Notes: generated by a model not told the origin, from the letters alone. Counted from the stretch's first letter, positions 1-9,797 are shown. The stretch is 64,000 nt of DNA from Actinobacillus indolicus (GCF_901764975.1 NZ_CABFKH010000007.1:64011-128010), one strand, 5' to 3'. Numbers and translations are program-made.

Positions 1-738
1 ATCAATTAACTGTGAGGGTGTTCCCATTCGAGAAGCTAACTCGGCTAAACGATTTGAGTTAGACGAGTTTTTAGATCCCACGACTAGCACTAATTGTGCT
101 AATTTTGCTAACTCTCTCACCGCTTGCTGACGGTTCGTGGTGGCATAACAAATATCATTTTTACGCGGACCTTGAATTGCAGGGTATTTCTGTTTTAAGG
201 CTTCGATTACATCGCTGGTATCGTCGATAGATAAGGTGGTTTGGGTCATAAAAGTGAGATCTTCATCTTCTTTTAAACCAAGTTTAGCAATATCTTCCAC
301 ATCTTCTACAAGGAAAATGCCACCTTTCTCATTATCATATTGCCCCATTGTGCCGACGACCTCGGGGTGTCCCTCGTGTCCGATTAAAATCGCTTTTGTG
401 CCTTTTTTGCTCGCACGAGCGACTTGCATATGGACTTTGGTTACAAGCGGGCAGGTCGCGTCAAACACTTTCAATTCACGACGTCTAGCTTCGTGGCGAA
501 CCGCTTGAGAAACCCCGTGTGCAGAGAAAATCACAATAGCACCATCTGGTACTTCATCAAGCTCTTCAACAAATATCGCCCCTTTGGCTTTTAATCCGTC
601 CACAACAAAGCGGTTATGTACCACTTCGTGACGCACATAGATCGGCGCACCGTGAATTTCTAAGGCAAGCTCTACAATCGAAATGGCACGATCTACACCT
701 GCACAGAACCCTCTTGGGTTCGCTAAAATAATGTTCAT
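1..738 (-). CDS. ispH: 4-hydroxy-3-methylbut-2-enyl diphosphate reductase, 3' end cut by window edge
   Basis: IspH (LytB) is the iron-sulfur enzyme that makes IPP and DMAPP in the last step of the non-mevalonate isoprenoid pathway in the cytoplasm. The minus-strand frame from the ATG at 738 stays open to base 1 and gives 246 codons of a protein normally about 315 long, so the C-terminus lies outside. The start reads [14 protein letters not shown], where Cys12 is the first of three conserved cluster ligands. The distal visible end reads [18 protein letters not shown], a conserved IspH segment. The ATG directly abuts the lspA stop codon, so the two are co-transcribed as in other gammaproteobacteria. 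Identity is secure; only the truncation is a limit. Confidence 0.96.
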   Translation of the reverse strand, partial: MNIILANPRGFCAGVDRAISIVELALEIHGAPIYVRHEVVHNRFVVDGLKAKGAIFVEELDEVPDGAIVIFSAHGVSQAVRHEARRRELKVFDATCPLVTKVHMQVARASKKGTKAILIGHEGHPEVVGTMGQYDNEKGGIFLVEDVEDIAKLGLKEDEDLTFMTQTTLSIDDTSDVIEALKQKYPAIQGPRKNDICYATTNRQQAVRELAKLAQLVLVVGSKNSSNSNRLAELASRMGTPSQLID

Positions 739-1227
739 TTAATCACTCTTTTTACTTTTACGATGTTCTAAAATGGACTCTAAAATCAACAATCCTGCCC
801 CCACTACAATGCCAATATCGGCAATGTTAAATACAGGATAGTGATAAATGTCCCAATAAAAATCTAAAAAATCAACCACATAGCCATTATATGCACGATC
901 AACCGCATTGCCGATTGCCCCACCAATAATCAAAGCATAAGCCGCATTTTGCAGTTTAAGTTCTGCTTTATTTTTAAACAGCATTACAATCAATGCAATA
1001 GAAATCACAATGGCTAACCCTAAAAAGAAATATTTTTGCCAGCCTGAATGATCCGCTAAGAAGCTAAATGCCGCCCCATAGTTTCTTACATAAGTAAGAT
1101 TAAAGATCGGCAGAACATTCACGCTTTCATAAAGCTCAAAGCGTTGTACGACAATATATTTAGTCCATAAATCCACACAGATTGTGGCTAAACTGAGCCA
1201 CAACCACGATAAACCTGTTTTTTTCAT
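739..1227 (-). CDS. lspA: Lipoprotein signal peptidase (signal peptidase II)
   Basis: LspA is the inner-membrane aspartyl protease that removes signal peptides from prolipoproteins after diacylglycerol transfer. The 162-residue protein has four hydrophobic segments and the family signatures GNAVDR, VVDFLDF and FNIADIG; Asp119 and Asp137 are the expected catalytic pair. Length is typical of the family. It sits between glnB upstream and ispH downstream with no gap to ispH. The surface lipoprotein encoded at 55983 would be among its substrates. Confidence 0.97.
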   Translation of the reverse strand: MKKTGLSWLWLSLATICVDLWTKYIVVQRFELYESVNVLPIFNLTYVRNYGAAFSFLADHSGWQKYFFLGLAIVISIALIVMLFKNKAELKLQNAAYALIIGGAIGNAVDRAYNGYVVDFLDFYWDIYHYPVFNIADIGIVVGAGLLILESILEHRKSKKSD

Positions 1228-1235
1228 TTTATTCC

Positions 1236-1577
<342 letters not shown>

Positions 1578-1582
1578 TTATC

Positions 1583-2176
1583 CTATCTTCTTGCTGATTT
1601 CGGTCTAAAACTCTCACAAATTTCAGGGTAAGTTTCAATATAAATGTCGCTTAAAAGTTGTAAACAGTAGGGAACTGCACTGAAAATACCTCGAACAAGC
1701 ACTTTTCCATCTTGATCTTTCACGCCTTCTAAAGTTTCTTTAATTGCCTTTGGTTGTCCAGGTAGGTTTAAAATTAGTGAGCTATGTCGAATTGCTCCCA
1801 CTTGACGAGAGAGAATAGCCGTTGGTACAAAATGTAGGCTGACTTGTCGCATCTGTTCGCCAAAACCTGGCATTTCACGATGAGCAACGGCTAAGGTTGC
1901 ATCGGGCGTGACATCACGTTTAGCAGGGCCTGTTCCGCCTGTGGTTAAGACTAAGTGACAAGCGAGGTTATCGACTAATTCAATTAGTGTTTGCTCAATA
2001 ACCGCTTGTTCATCAGGAATTAGACGAGTTTCAAGTTCAAAAGGCGTGGTAATGGCAGTTTGTAGCCAAGCCTGTAATTCAGGAATACCTTGGTCGGCAT
2101 AAACACCTGCAGATGCTCGGTCAGACACGGAAACTAAGCCAATTTTTAAGATTTCTTTGCTTAAACAAGCGGTCAT
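1583..2176 (-). CDS. mog: Molybdopterin adenylyltransferase
   Basis: Mog (MogA) adenylates molybdopterin to prepare it for molybdenum insertion. The 197-residue protein follows the E. coli Mog sequence closely, including SVSDRASAGVY near the start, LVLTTGGTGPAKRDVTPDAT (the GGTGP nucleotide/pterin-binding loop), MPGFGEQMRQ, and a C-terminal FRPKSARR. This separates it from the shorter MoaB paralogue. It overlaps no neighbour and lies 8 bases upstream of glnB on the same strand. No other moa or mod genes are in the window. Confidence 0.95.
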   Translation of the reverse strand: MTACLSKEILKIGLVSVSDRASAGVYADQGIPELQAWLQTAITTPFELETRLIPDEQAVIEQTLIELVDNLACHLVLTTGGTGPAKRDVTPDATLAVAHREMPGFGEQMRQVSLHFVPTAILSRQVGAIRHSSLILNLPGQPKAIKETLEGVKDQDGKVLVRGIFSAVPYCLQLLSDIYIETYPEICESFRPKSARR

Positions 2177-2228
2177 TTTCTTTCTCTTTTTTGCAAATTT
2201 GGACAGCTTGCTATTCTACCGTGAGAGA

Positions 2229-2591
2229 CTATTTTTCCAAAGTCTTAATCTTAAAGATGAAGTAATAATATTGAAAGATGATTACGGCAATTAGGATTAA
2301 CTTACCGATGATGTGCGGAATCACAAAGAAAGCGAAAATACAGAACGGAGCAGAAAATGCTAAAATACCGATCTTTTGTTTGAGTGACATAGCACGTTTT
2401 TCATCAAAATTTTTGAGATATTTATGATAAATAGAGGTATTTAAAAACCATTGGTTTAAACGTGCTGAACCTTTACCAAAACAAAAAAGAGCAAGTAGCA
2501 AGAATGGAGTTGTTGGCAAGCCAGGTATAAAAATACCAATACCCCCTAAGGCCAAGCTGAGAAATCCTAATGCCACATAAATTGGTTTCAT
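2229..2591 (-). CDS. DUF454 (YbaN-type) inner-membrane protein
   Basis: A 120-residue protein with three to four hydrophobic segments. The N-terminal pattern GFLSLALGGIGIFIPGLPTTPF is, in shortened form (GIFIPGLPTTPFLLLA), the hallmark of the DUF454/YbaN family. The central stretch with SARLNQWFLN and KYLKNFDEKRAMSLKQK is also family-like. The biochemical role is unknown. It is on the minus strand 13 bases after the GT2 gene region begins (between mog and the glycosyltransferase), so it may be part of the lpxH transcript. Confidence 0.85.
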   Translation of the reverse strand: MKPIYVALGFLSLALGGIGIFIPGLPTTPFLLLALFCFGKGSARLNQWFLNTSIYHKYLKNFDEKRAMSLKQKIGILAFSAPFCIFAFFVIPHIIGKLILIAVIIFQYYYFIFKIKTLEK

Positions 2592-2604
2592 ACTCTGTCT
2601 GCTC

Positions 2605-3399
2605 TTACTTTGTTCGTTCTAAAACTAATGGATAGATGCCAATATTATGCGTGTTGAGATGTGTTTTCAACAAATTGATTTGATTGCAGATACCTTCCGT
2701 TATCGTATTAGCTTGAGCCATTTTTTCTTCCGTTACATTTTCAGGGAGTTTATTAAAGAGAATCGCATCAAGCAAACGTTCTGCATGCATACCGTCACGG
2801 CAGTAATGTAATACGCCCGCTTCAGTAAATGCCGTTGCGACATAGCTGATTTTGGTCGTTGCAATGCCTAAAGCACCATCTTCACCGCCCAGTTCCCTAA
2901 ACAGTTGATGTTGTGGAAAACCGCCGCAAGCAAGGAAGAATGCACGACGAAAGACTACATTTCCGCCACAGGTCATTCGCATATGTTGCCACGCATACTC
3001 AAAATTAGGGTGAGAAGCATAGCGTTCTGCAATACCAACAGGCTTTAAGGCAAGGCGAACTACCATTGCTTCAGGGCGGAAATGGAAAATCGCGTCGGCA
3101 ACTTGCAATGCCCCATTTTCATAAGCATCATCGGCATCAAGAAAAGCGATAAACTCTGCATCACTTTGTAACGCCCCCCAATTTCGAGCCTTTGCAACAC
3201 CGCTATTTCGGGGCATCTGTTCAACTTTAATCTTATGTGGAACTTGTGCTTCAAACTGTTTGGCAAGGGCAAAGGTGTTATCGGTAGATGCATCATCAAT
3301 GATCCATAATGTGCCTAATTCAGCTTGGTTAAGCACACTTTGTACTGCTCGTTGAAGGGTCTGTTCTGCGTTATAGCACGGGATAATCACATCGATCAT
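2605..3399 (-). CDS. Family 2 glycosyltransferase
   Basis: The 264-residue protein has a GT-A fold signature: VIIPCYNAEQTLQRAV at the N-terminus, the nucleotide-sugar motif IDDASTDNT, GVAKARNWG, and the metal-binding FLDADDAYENGA around residues 89-100. It has no transmembrane segment, so it should act in the cytoplasm on nucleotide sugars. Its start codon follows the lpxH stop without a gap, which ties it to a lipid A gene, so surface glycan (lipooligosaccharide) synthesis is a reasonable inference. The donor and acceptor cannot be told from sequence. Confidence 0.88.
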   Translation of the reverse strand: MIDVIIPCYNAEQTLQRAVQSVLNQAELGTLWIIDDASTDNTFALAKQFEAQVPHKIKVEQMPRNSGVAKARNWGALQSDAEFIAFLDADDAYENGALQVADAIFHFRPEAMVVRLALKPVGIAERYASHPNFEYAWQHMRMTCGGNVVFRRAFFLACGGFPQHQLFRELGGEDGALGIATTKISYVATAFTEAGVLHYCRDGMHAERLLDAILFNKLPENVTEEKMAQANTITEGICNQINLLKTHLNTHNIGIYPLVLERTK

Positions 3400-4128
3400 T
3401 TAACGTTCCTCATTAAAAGCAAAACCTTGAGGTGATACAGATAAAATAGATGCAGTTTTCCCCCAATCGCCAAGGACTATGCGAGTGAATGTGCGGTCAG
3501 ATTTTGCAAAATTTTTACTAAAATGTACCGCTTGTCTGTGAGTATGCCCGTGAATAAGCCATTCAGCGTGATAGTTATCCACAACTTGAGCAGTAAATTC
3601 AGGATTGACGTCCATAATTTCAGCCGACTTTTGTTGTTTGTCTGCACGGCTTTTAGCTCGGATTTTTTGAGCGATATGAATACGCAGGTTGAGCGGTAAG
3701 CAGAGAAATAGCCATTGTCGCCATTTTTGATGAACTTTTTGGCGGAATTGTTGATATTTAATATCATCAATGCAAAGAGTATCACCGTGACAAATTAAGG
3801 TTTTTTTACCATATAAATCAATCAGTTGATAATCAGGTAATAAAGTCATTCCTGTGGTTTTAGCAAAAGCTTTACCAATCAAAAAGTCACGATTACCGTG
3901 AATAAAGTAGCACGGAACGCCTTGATCTGTAAGCTGACGAATGGCGTGTTTCACTTTATCAATTAAAGGCGATTGCTCATCGTCACCAATCCAGAAATCA
4001 AACAGATCCCCTAAGATATATACTGCTTCAGCAAGCGGTGCTTTTTCTGCCATAAATTGCAAAAACAGATCCGTCAATTCGGGTTGATTGTCGTTAAGAT
4101 GAAGATCGGCGATAAAGTAGGTGGTCAT
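3400..4128 (-). CDS. lpxH: UDP-2,3-diacylglucosamine diphosphatase
   Basis: LpxH hydrolyses UDP-2,3-diacylglucosamine to lipid X, the fourth step of lipid A synthesis, at the inner face of the inner membrane. The 242-residue protein carries the calcineurin-like metal motifs in order: [32 protein letters not shown] and [10 protein letters not shown]. Length and motif spacing match E. coli LpxH. The downstream GT2 gene starts directly at its stop. Upstream lies a palindromic repeat pair (4143-4223). Confidence 0.96.
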   Translation of the reverse strand: MTTYFIADLHLNDNQPELTDLFLQFMAEKAPLAEAVYILGDLFDFWIGDDEQSPLIDKVKHAIRQLTDQGVPCYFIHGNRDFLIGKAFAKTTGMTLLPDYQLIDLYGKKTLICHGDTLCIDDIKYQQFRQKVHQKWRQWLFLCLPLNLRIHIAQKIRAKSRADKQQKSAEIMDVNPEFTAQVVDNYHAEWLIHGHTHRQAVHFSKNFAKSDRTFTRIVLGDWGKTASILSVSPQGFAFNEER

Positions 4129-4142
4129 TGCGATAATTCATT

Positions 4143-4223
4143 GGGGACACCAAGCGTGGTGTCCCTACAAGATGTAAAAATAAGGTGAATTGAAGAATGG
4201 TAGGGACGCCACGCTTGGCGTCC
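4143..4223. repeat. Paired palindromic intergenic repeat (GTAGGG-ended family)
   Basis: Two hairpins face each other between lpxH and the next gene. The first has arms GGGACACC and GGTGTCCC and ends in CTAC at 4168. The second starts GTAGGGACGCC at 4200 and closes with GGCGTCC at 4223. Both arms together form a larger inverted repeat whose inner edges are CCCTAC and GTAGGG. Similar units occur at 20694, 40260 and 45086. It may also end transcription of the upstream minus-strand gene. Confidence 0.75.
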
Positions 4224-4230
4224 TTATTCA

Positions 4231-4758
4231 TTATTTACTACTATCAAACCACCCACGAATAAACTGCACAGACAAGAAGAATGTCAATGCAAAGAAAGCA
4301 TATAAAATATAGCTTACCCACGGTTTTGACACAGTCTCACCTTCCGCAAGCGGTGTGATTGACACGATATTTCTAAATTCATTCAACCAATTAATTCGCC
4401 AGCCGTAGTATTTAATTTGTACCATCTGTTTTTCGTTCGCATAGGCTTGTGCTTTTGCTTGAATATCGGCAGAGCCAAATTTGAAATAGAGAGGTAATCC
4501 CCAGCCTGTATCTTCATTACGATACACCATTACCGCTTTGGTATCAGGGTGTTCGGTGAAAAGAAAATACACATCACGCACTTCGCCATCTGCTGGATTT
4601 GATTTGCTGATTACCCCATCTTTATCCATACGACGTACTTCCATTCCTGTAACCATTGTTTGTTCATAGCTAGGAAATGCATAGTTGACTGCACCGACTA
4701 ATACAATGTGTAGCGAGAGTGAAACTAAAATTAGAAAGTATTTAAACATTGCTCTCAT
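4231..4758 (-). CDS. DUF1523-like membrane protein
   Basis: A 175-residue protein with one hydrophobic segment at residues 7-25 and another at about 148-166, and a mostly polar domain between them, so the middle probably lies in the periplasm. I associate it with the DUF1523 family seen in Pasteurellaceae, from its size, topology and motifs such as RDVYFLF and YYGWRINWL, but this is from memory. No function is known. The ATG at 4758 is preceded by AAGGAT. It is followed by the palindromic pair at 4143-4223. Confidence 0.6.
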   Translation of the reverse strand: MRAMFKYFLILVSLSLHIVLVGAVNYAFPSYEQTMVTGMEVRRMDKDGVISKSNPADGEVRDVYFLFTEHPDTKAVMVYRNEDTGWGLPLYFKFGSADIQAKAQAYANEKQMVQIKYYGWRINWLNEFRNIVSITPLAEGETVSKPWVSYILYAFFALTFFLSVQFIRGWFDSSK

Positions 4759-4797
4759 AAAAAATCCTTATCCGAAAGTTCGGCATTAATATAACCA

Positions 4798-5580
4798 TTA
4801 AATTTTAAACAATTTTCGCACGTTTTGCGTAGTAATGTTAGCAAATTCTTCTAAATATACTCCTTTTAATGTTGCCACATATTCACACACTTCTCGAACA
4901 TAAGCTGGCTGGTTAGGTTTACCACGATAAGGGATCGGGGCGAGATACGGAGAGTCGGTTTCGACTAACAGACGATCAAGCGGTACTTTCCGCACCACAT
5001 CTCGCAATTCTTCAGCATTGCGGAAAGTAATAATCCCTGAAATCGAGATATAAAAACCAATATCCAACGCACGCTTTGCCATCGCCCAGTCTTCTGTGAA
5101 GCAATGTAACACACCACCACACTGCTCGGCATTCCCTTGTTCTAAGAACTGCATTGTATCTTCACGAGCAGAACGAGTATGGATCACTAACGGTTTCTGC
5201 ACCTGTTTTGCAACTTCGATATGTTGCTCAAACAACGATTGTTGTAGTGCTTTGGTTTCGGGTGTGTAGTGATAATCTAACCCCGTTTCCCCCACCGCAA
5301 CCACTCTAGGATCTTGCACCAATGCCACCAGTTTATCATAGTCAAACGGTTCATCTTCCACGTTCAACGGATGGACACCACAAGAGAGAGCCACTTCACT
5401 ACGATGAGCAGTGAGTTGCTTCATCGCTTCAAAGCGACCAAGTGTCGTACAAATCGAGAGCATCTGTTGTACGCCGCGTGCTTTGGCATTGTCGATCACT
5501 TCGTCCACATTTTTATGGCGAGTTTCATAGTCTAGTGAGTCTAAGTGACAGTGTGAGTCTATAATAAATAAATTGTTCAA
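4798..5580 (-). CDS. TatD-family metal-dependent hydrolase (YcfH type)
   Basis: The 260-residue protein has the TatD-family metal-binding motifs: DSHCHLDSL at the N-terminus, [24 protein letters not shown] and ETDSPYLAP. These enzymes are cytoplasmic metal-dependent DNases, and some act on D-aminoacyl-tRNA. Length (about 265) and the [16 protein letters not shown] segment fit the YcfH subgroup rather than TatD proper. It is monocistronic here, with a gap of 109 bases to epmA. Substrate in the cell is not settled for this subgroup. Confidence 0.9.
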   Translation of the reverse strand: MNNLFIIDSHCHLDSLDYETRHKNVDEVIDNAKARGVQQMLSICTTLGRFEAMKQLTAHRSEVALSCGVHPLNVEDEPFDYDKLVALVQDPRVVAVGETGLDYHYTPETKALQQSLFEQHIEVAKQVQKPLVIHTRSAREDTMQFLEQGNAEQCGGVLHCFTEDWAMAKRALDIGFYISISGIITFRNAEELRDVVRKVPLDRLLVETDSPYLAPIPYRGKPNQPAYVREVCEYVATLKGVYLEEFANITTQNVRKLFKI

Positions 5581-5612
5581 AGTTGTTCCTTTTTATTATT
5601 GGATTTTACGCT

Positions 5613-5635
5613 GGCGTGAGCGTTTCGCTCGTGCC
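5613..5635. repeat. Short palindrome between epmA and the TatD-family gene
   Basis: GGCGTGAGCG, loop TTT, CGCTCGTGCC. In plus-strand RNA it pairs over 10 positions with two G-U pairs. The flanking genes are on the minus strand and the T-run is lacking, so it is not a clear terminator. An uptake signal (ACAAGCGGTCA) follows at about 5653. Confidence 0.45.
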
Positions 5636-5689
5636 ATCTAATTCATAAACAAGCGGTCATTTATGGTAAAAAATTTACAAATTTTTTAG

Positions 5690-6670
5690 CTACGCCCTTT
5701 CCACCCCGAAAGCCATCACTTGATCGATACTGTCTGCATTCATTGCAATCATCATTAAACGATCCACCCCCAAGGCGACGCCAGAGCAGTTTGGCATACC
5801 TGCTTTTAATGCATCAAGGAAACGACTATCTAATTGCTGTGGAGGTAGCCCCATCACTTCACGCAATACATTGTCTTGCTCAAAACGGCGAATTTGCTCT
5901 TTGGCATCACTAAGTTCGTGGAAGCCGTTAGCGAGTTCCAACCCTTTGTAATAAAACTCAAAACGTTCCGCCACACGGTGATCTTCCGTACTGATTTGAG
6001 CGAGTGCCGCTTGGGTTGCAGGGAAGTGATAAACTGCCGTTGGACGTTCTTTGCCAATATTCGCTTCGACCACTTCGCTAAATAAAAATTGCAGTAAGGT
6101 ATCACGTTGTTCATCTTCATCGCATTGCAAACCGTGTTCACGAGCCTTAGCCACCAGCTGGGCTTTGGTCGCAGAGAGTGGATCTAAGCCAACGTAGGTC
6201 TGAAATACAAATTGATAACTAAAGGATTCAGCAGACTCACAATCTAAAATCTGTTGTAGCAGATCGTCCACTTCATTAATCAAACGGTACATATCAAAAT
6301 GAGGACGATACCACTCTAACATCGTAAATTCAGGGTTATGGCGTTTGCTGACTTCTTCATTGCGAAACACTCGGCAGAGCTGAAAAATCGCCCCACTGCC
6401 GCAGGCAAGCAGGCGTTTCATATGGTATTCAGGGCTAGTAATCAAGTGTAAGGTTTTCGCTTGGCTTGAAAACGGCGATAAAAACTGAGTGCTAAAGGTT
6501 GAAAGATGTACGTCCGTCACGGAAAACTCACTCATCGCAGGTGTTTCAACTTCCAATACCCCACGTTCCGTAAAAAATTGACGGATCTCCGCCATAATTT
6601 TTGCTCGTTTCAATAAGTGTTGAATAGAGGCTGATGGTTTCCAGTCAGGCTGTTCTTGCAAATTTTCCAT
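5690..6670 (-). CDS. epmA: EF-P beta-lysylation protein (lysyl-tRNA synthetase paralogue)
   Basis: EpmA (GenX/PoxA/YjeA) attaches beta-lysine to elongation factor P, which relieves ribosome stalling at polyproline. The protein is a class II synthetase core without the anticodon-binding domain. Motifs seen are [34 protein letters not shown] (motif 2), and [13 protein letters not shown] (motif 3). The frame stays open to an upstream ATG at 6703, but alignment with E. coli EpmA begins at [16 protein letters not shown], so I start at 6670 (326 residues). Neither start has a strong ribosome-binding site. An uptake-signal core lies just before it. Confidence 0.93.
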   Translation of the reverse strand: MENLQEQPDWKPSASIQHLLKRAKIMAEIRQFFTERGVLEVETPAMSEFSVTDVHLSTFSTQFLSPFSSQAKTLHLITSPEYHMKRLLACGSGAIFQLCRVFRNEEVSKRHNPEFTMLEWYRPHFDMYRLINEVDDLLQQILDCESAESFSYQFVFQTYVGLDPLSATKAQLVAKAREHGLQCDEDEQRDTLLQFLFSEVVEANIGKERPTAVYHFPATQAALAQISTEDHRVAERFEFYYKGLELANGFHELSDAKEQIRRFEQDNVLREVMGLPPQQLDSRFLDALKAGMPNCSGVALGVDRLMMIAMNADSIDQVMAFGVERA

Positions 6671-6775
6671 GAAATCGTACCGCTTGTAATAAAAGTGGGG
6701 CATTATAGCAAATGATTTGACTCGTGCGAAAAGCAGAGTACCATTTCATTATCTCATTATTTAAAGGATTTCTCT

Positions 6776-8260
6776 GTGCAATTTTTTTCAATTATGCGTA
6801 TTGTTGGCATTTTGGTGATGTGTTTTTCTTTCACTATGCTTGTGCCAGCGTTTGTAGCGTTGATTTATGATGATGGCGGTGGGCGTGCGTTTTTGGAAGC
6901 CTTTGTGCTGAATTTCAGTGTCGGCACGGCTTTGTGGTGGTTTTGCCGAAAATATAAGCAAGAACTACGTTCCCGTGAAGGTTTCTTAATCGTTGTACTG
7001 TTTTGGGTAGTACTAGGGTCTCTGGGGGCTGTGCCGTTTATTCTGTTGGAAAACCCTGATCTGAATTTCTCTGAGTCCATTTTTGAGTCTTTTTCAGGTT
7101 TAACGACAACAGGGGCAACGGTAATTACAGGGCTGGATCATCTGCCAAAAGCGATTTTATTTTATCGTCAGTTCCTACAATGGCTCGGCGGAATGGGGAT
7201 CATCGTGCTTGCGGTAGCCATTATTCCGTTATTAGGCATTGGGGGAATGCAGTTATACCGTGCGGAAATGCCTGGTCCGTTGAAAGAGCAGAAAATGCGT
7301 CCACGGATTGCAGAAACTGCAAAAGCGTTGTGGCTGATTTATCTCTCTTTGACCGTGTTATGTGCTTTTGCTTACTGGTTGGCAGGTATGAACGGCTTTG
7401 ATGCAATTTCCCATAGCTTCGCCACGGTGGCGATTGGCGGATTTTCAACCCACGATGCGAGTATCGGCTATTTTAACAGCCCGATGATTGACTTGATTAC
7501 GGTGCTGTTCTTATTGATCTCTTCCTGTAACTTCGCTCTGCATTTTGCGGTGTTTGATCAGTTTAATGATCGCTACAAAGGTAATAATAAGTCGAATTTT
7601 CTTGGTTTGTATTGGAAAGATTACGAATTTCGCTTTTTTATCACAGTTCAGTTAGCATTATTTGTTATCTGTTTTGGCGTGTTGCTGATTTATAACTATT
7701 TTGACGATCACTCCGTCACTTTTATTCAAGCACTGTTCCAGTCGGTCTCTATTTCAACTACGGCAGGTTTTACCACCAACGATTTTAGCCAGTGGCCCTC
7801 TTTCTTGCCGTTGTTATTAGTGCTGGCTTCCTTTATTGGCGGTTGTGCAGGTTCAACGGGGGGCGGTTTGAAAATGTTCCGAGTGCTGTTGCTCTATTTG
7901 CAAGGAAAACGAGAAATTCACCGCTTTATTCACCCAAATGTTATTCAGCCGATTAAATTGGGTAAACACGTTTTATCAGAGCGGATTGTCGAAGGGGTAT
8001 GGGCATTCTTTTCAGCCTACTTCTTTGTGTTTGTGGTCTGTTGGTTGGCGACTATTGCTTGTGGTATGGAAACTTTCGATGCGTTAAATGCGGTGATTGC
8101 AAGCCTGAATAACCTTGGGCCAGCGTTAGGTACGGTCAGCAGTAACTTTACTCAAATTCCCGATAGCGCAAAATGGGTATTAACCTTTGCGATGGTTTGT
8201 GGGCGTTTGGAGGTGTTTACCCTATTGGTGATTCTCAGCCCGAGCTTTTGGCGGGATTAG
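6776..8260 (+). CDS. trkH: Trk system potassium uptake protein, channel subunit
   Basis: TrkH/TrkG is the inner-membrane potassium-translocating subunit of the Trk system, which works with the cytoplasmic gating protein TrkA (not in this window). The 494-residue protein is highly hydrophobic and has the repeated pore-loop features SGLTTTGATV, VAIGGFSTHD, ISTTAGFTTNDF and NNLGPALG, as well as GCAGSTGGGLKMFR. The start is GTG at 6776, supported by AAAGGA eight bases upstream and by alignment with the E. coli N-terminus. It is divergent from epmA. Confidence 0.95.
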   Translation: MQFFSIMRIVGILVMCFSFTMLVPAFVALIYDDGGGRAFLEAFVLNFSVGTALWWFCRKYKQELRSREGFLIVVLFWVVLGSLGAVPFILLENPDLNFSESIFESFSGLTTTGATVITGLDHLPKAILFYRQFLQWLGGMGIIVLAVAIIPLLGIGGMQLYRAEMPGPLKEQKMRPRIAETAKALWLIYLSLTVLCAFAYWLAGMNGFDAISHSFATVAIGGFSTHDASIGYFNSPMIDLITVLFLLISSCNFALHFAVFDQFNDRYKGNNKSNFLGLYWKDYEFRFFITVQLALFVICFGVLLIYNYFDDHSVTFIQALFQSVSISTTAGFTTNDFSQWPSFLPLLLVLASFIGGCAGSTGGGLKMFRVLLLYLQGKREIHRFIHPNVIQPIKLGKHVLSERIVEGVWAFFSAYFFVFVVCWLATIACGMETFDALNAVIASLNNLGPALGTVSSNFTQIPDSAKWVLTFAMVCGRLEVFTLLVILSPSFWRD

Positions 8261-8353
8261 CAAGCGGTCAGATCCAGCAAAAAATTTACAAAATTTTATT
8301 AAGAATTTGTTAATTTTTTGATCTAAATAAAATTCTTCTCTATTTTTAACTCA

Positions 8354-8410
8354 TTCTCCCCTAAAGTGTGAAGAAGATCACGGAAGGGGAGAAAATTGCC
8401 TCATTATAAT
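8354..8410 (+). promoter_or_regulatory. CRP site and sigma70 promoter for ald
   Basis: TGTGA-N6-TCACG at 8367-8382 differs from the CRP consensus at one base. A TATAAT at 8405-8410 places the likely start near 8416-8417, so the CRP site centre (8374.5) sits close to -41.5, a class II arrangement. The CRP site is enclosed by a perfect 9-base inverted repeat, TTCTCCCCT (8354-8362) and AGGGGAGAA (8385-8393). That repeat could be a second operator or simply flank the site. The inferred leader to the ald ATG is about 116 bases. Confidence 0.7.
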
Positions 8411-8532
8411 AAATATAGAAATTTCACTCATAATATTTGGTGAAGTCCAAAATTAGCTTGAAGTTCACTTAATATTATCCGTGCTTTTTCAAATTCATAT
8501 TTACTCAAAATAATATAATGAAGGAGAAGATC

Positions 8533-9642
8533 ATGATTATTGGTTGCCCAAAAGAAGTTAAAGTTCAAGAATATCGTGTTGGCTTAACCCCTGCAAATGT
8601 CCAATCTTACGTGGAAGCAGGCCATACGGTTTATATTGAACATGGTGCTGGCGCAGAAATCGGTTTCCCTGATGAAGCTTATCAAGCAGCTGGTGCAACG
8701 TTGACTGACAAAGCAACGTTATTTGCAAAAAGTGATATGATCATTAAAGTGAAAGAGCCTATCGAATGTGAATATCATTATTTCCGTGAAAATCAAATTC
8801 TCTATACCTACCTACACCTAGCCGCAGATAAACCACTTACCGACATGTTACTTGAACGCAAAATTCAATCTGTGGCGTATGAAACCATTAAAACCCCAGC
8901 AGGTTTACCTTGCTTAGCACCGATGAGTGCGATTGCAGGACGTTTAGCAACATTGGAATCTGCAAAATATATTCAAAAAACCTTCGGCGGTGCAGGGGTG
9001 TTACTCAGCGGTACAGCCGGCACACCAAAAGCGAAAGTGGTGATTTTAGGTGGCGGTGTTGTGGGCTTAAATGCGGCGCAAATTGCCATGGGTATCGGTG
9101 CTGATGTTACTATCCTAGATATTAACGCAGCACGCCTTGCTTATATCGACCAAATCTTTGATATGCGTATCAAAACACTCACCAGCTCTCGTGGCAATAT
9201 TTTAAGCCTATTACCAGAAGCTGATGTGGTTATCGGTGCGGTATTAATCCCAGGGGCTAAAGCACCACACTTACTACGCCGTGAAGATCTCAAATTGATG
9301 AAAAAAGGTGCAGTATTAGTGGATGTAGCAATTGACCAAGGCGGTTGCTTTGAAACTTCTCACCCAACCACACACAATGAACCTATCTATGAAGTTGATG
9401 GCGTAATCCACTACTGTGTGGCAAATATGCCAGGCTGTGTGGCTCGTACTTCAACCTTAGGTTTAACCGACTCTACCTTAGAATTTGGCTTGAAACTCGC
9501 TGCACTTGGTGTGAAAGAAGCGTGCTTGTCTGATCCAGCCTTACTACAAGGTTTGAATACTTACAACGGTAAATGTACTTTCAAAGGGGTGAGTGATGCC
9601 TTTGGTATTGCTTATACCGATCCAAAAGAAGCATTAAATTAA
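8533..9642 (+). CDS. ald: Alanine dehydrogenase
   Basis: Ald catalyses NAD-dependent, reversible deamination of L-alanine to pyruvate and ammonia. The 369-residue protein begins MIIGCPKEVKVQEYRVGLTP, typical of the AlaDh/PNT fold, with the nucleotide-binding motif VVILGGGVVGLNAA near residues 170-185, and conserved MSAIAGR and VDVAIDQGGC. An ATG at 8518 is in frame but lies upstream of AAGGAGA, which is the ribosome-binding site for the ATG at 8533, so I use 8533. It is followed 155 bases later by a sodium-coupled transporter and is probably CRP-activated; both suggest use of alanine as a carbon and nitrogen source. Confidence 0.94.
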   Translation: MIIGCPKEVKVQEYRVGLTPANVQSYVEAGHTVYIEHGAGAEIGFPDEAYQAAGATLTDKATLFAKSDMIIKVKEPIECEYHYFRENQILYTYLHLAADKPLTDMLLERKIQSVAYETIKTPAGLPCLAPMSAIAGRLATLESAKYIQKTFGGAGVLLSGTAGTPKAKVVILGGGVVGLNAAQIAMGIGADVTILDINAARLAYIDQIFDMRIKTLTSSRGNILSLLPEADVVIGAVLIPGAKAPHLLRREDLKLMKKGAVLVDVAIDQGGCFETSHPTTHNEPIYEVDGVIHYCVANMPGCVARTSTLGLTDSTLEFGLKLAALGVKEACLSDPALLQGLNTYNGKCTFKGVSDAFGIAYTDPKEALN

Positions 9643-9674
9643 TATCAAGCTGTGTTGTATTGATCAAGAACGTT

Positions 9675-9728
9675 CCCCCTGAGAAATCAGGGGGCTCTCC
9701 TATCCACCATTTAGGGTTTTCCCTAAAT
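9675..9728 (+). promoter_or_regulatory. Two perfect hairpins between ald and the NSS transporter
   Basis: Hairpin 1 (9675-9694) is CCCCCTGA, tetraloop GAAA, TCAGGGGG. Hairpin 2 (9709-9728) is ATTTAGGG, loop TTTT, CCCTAAAT. Neither has a clean T-run, so they are not ordinary terminators. They lie in the 155-base leader before the transporter ATG at 9798 and could set transcript stability or the ratio of the two gene products. Confidence 0.7.
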
Positions 9729-9797
9729 CAATTTCAAATTAGCGGTTGTGTTCGCTTGACTAAGCCTACTTTCTGCTATTTTAAAAAGAGGTGTACT

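Noticed and set aside
9660..9797. N-terminal extension of the NSS transporter
   Set aside because: It would translate both leader hairpins; the ATG at 9798 has AAGAGG before it and starts the conserved domain.
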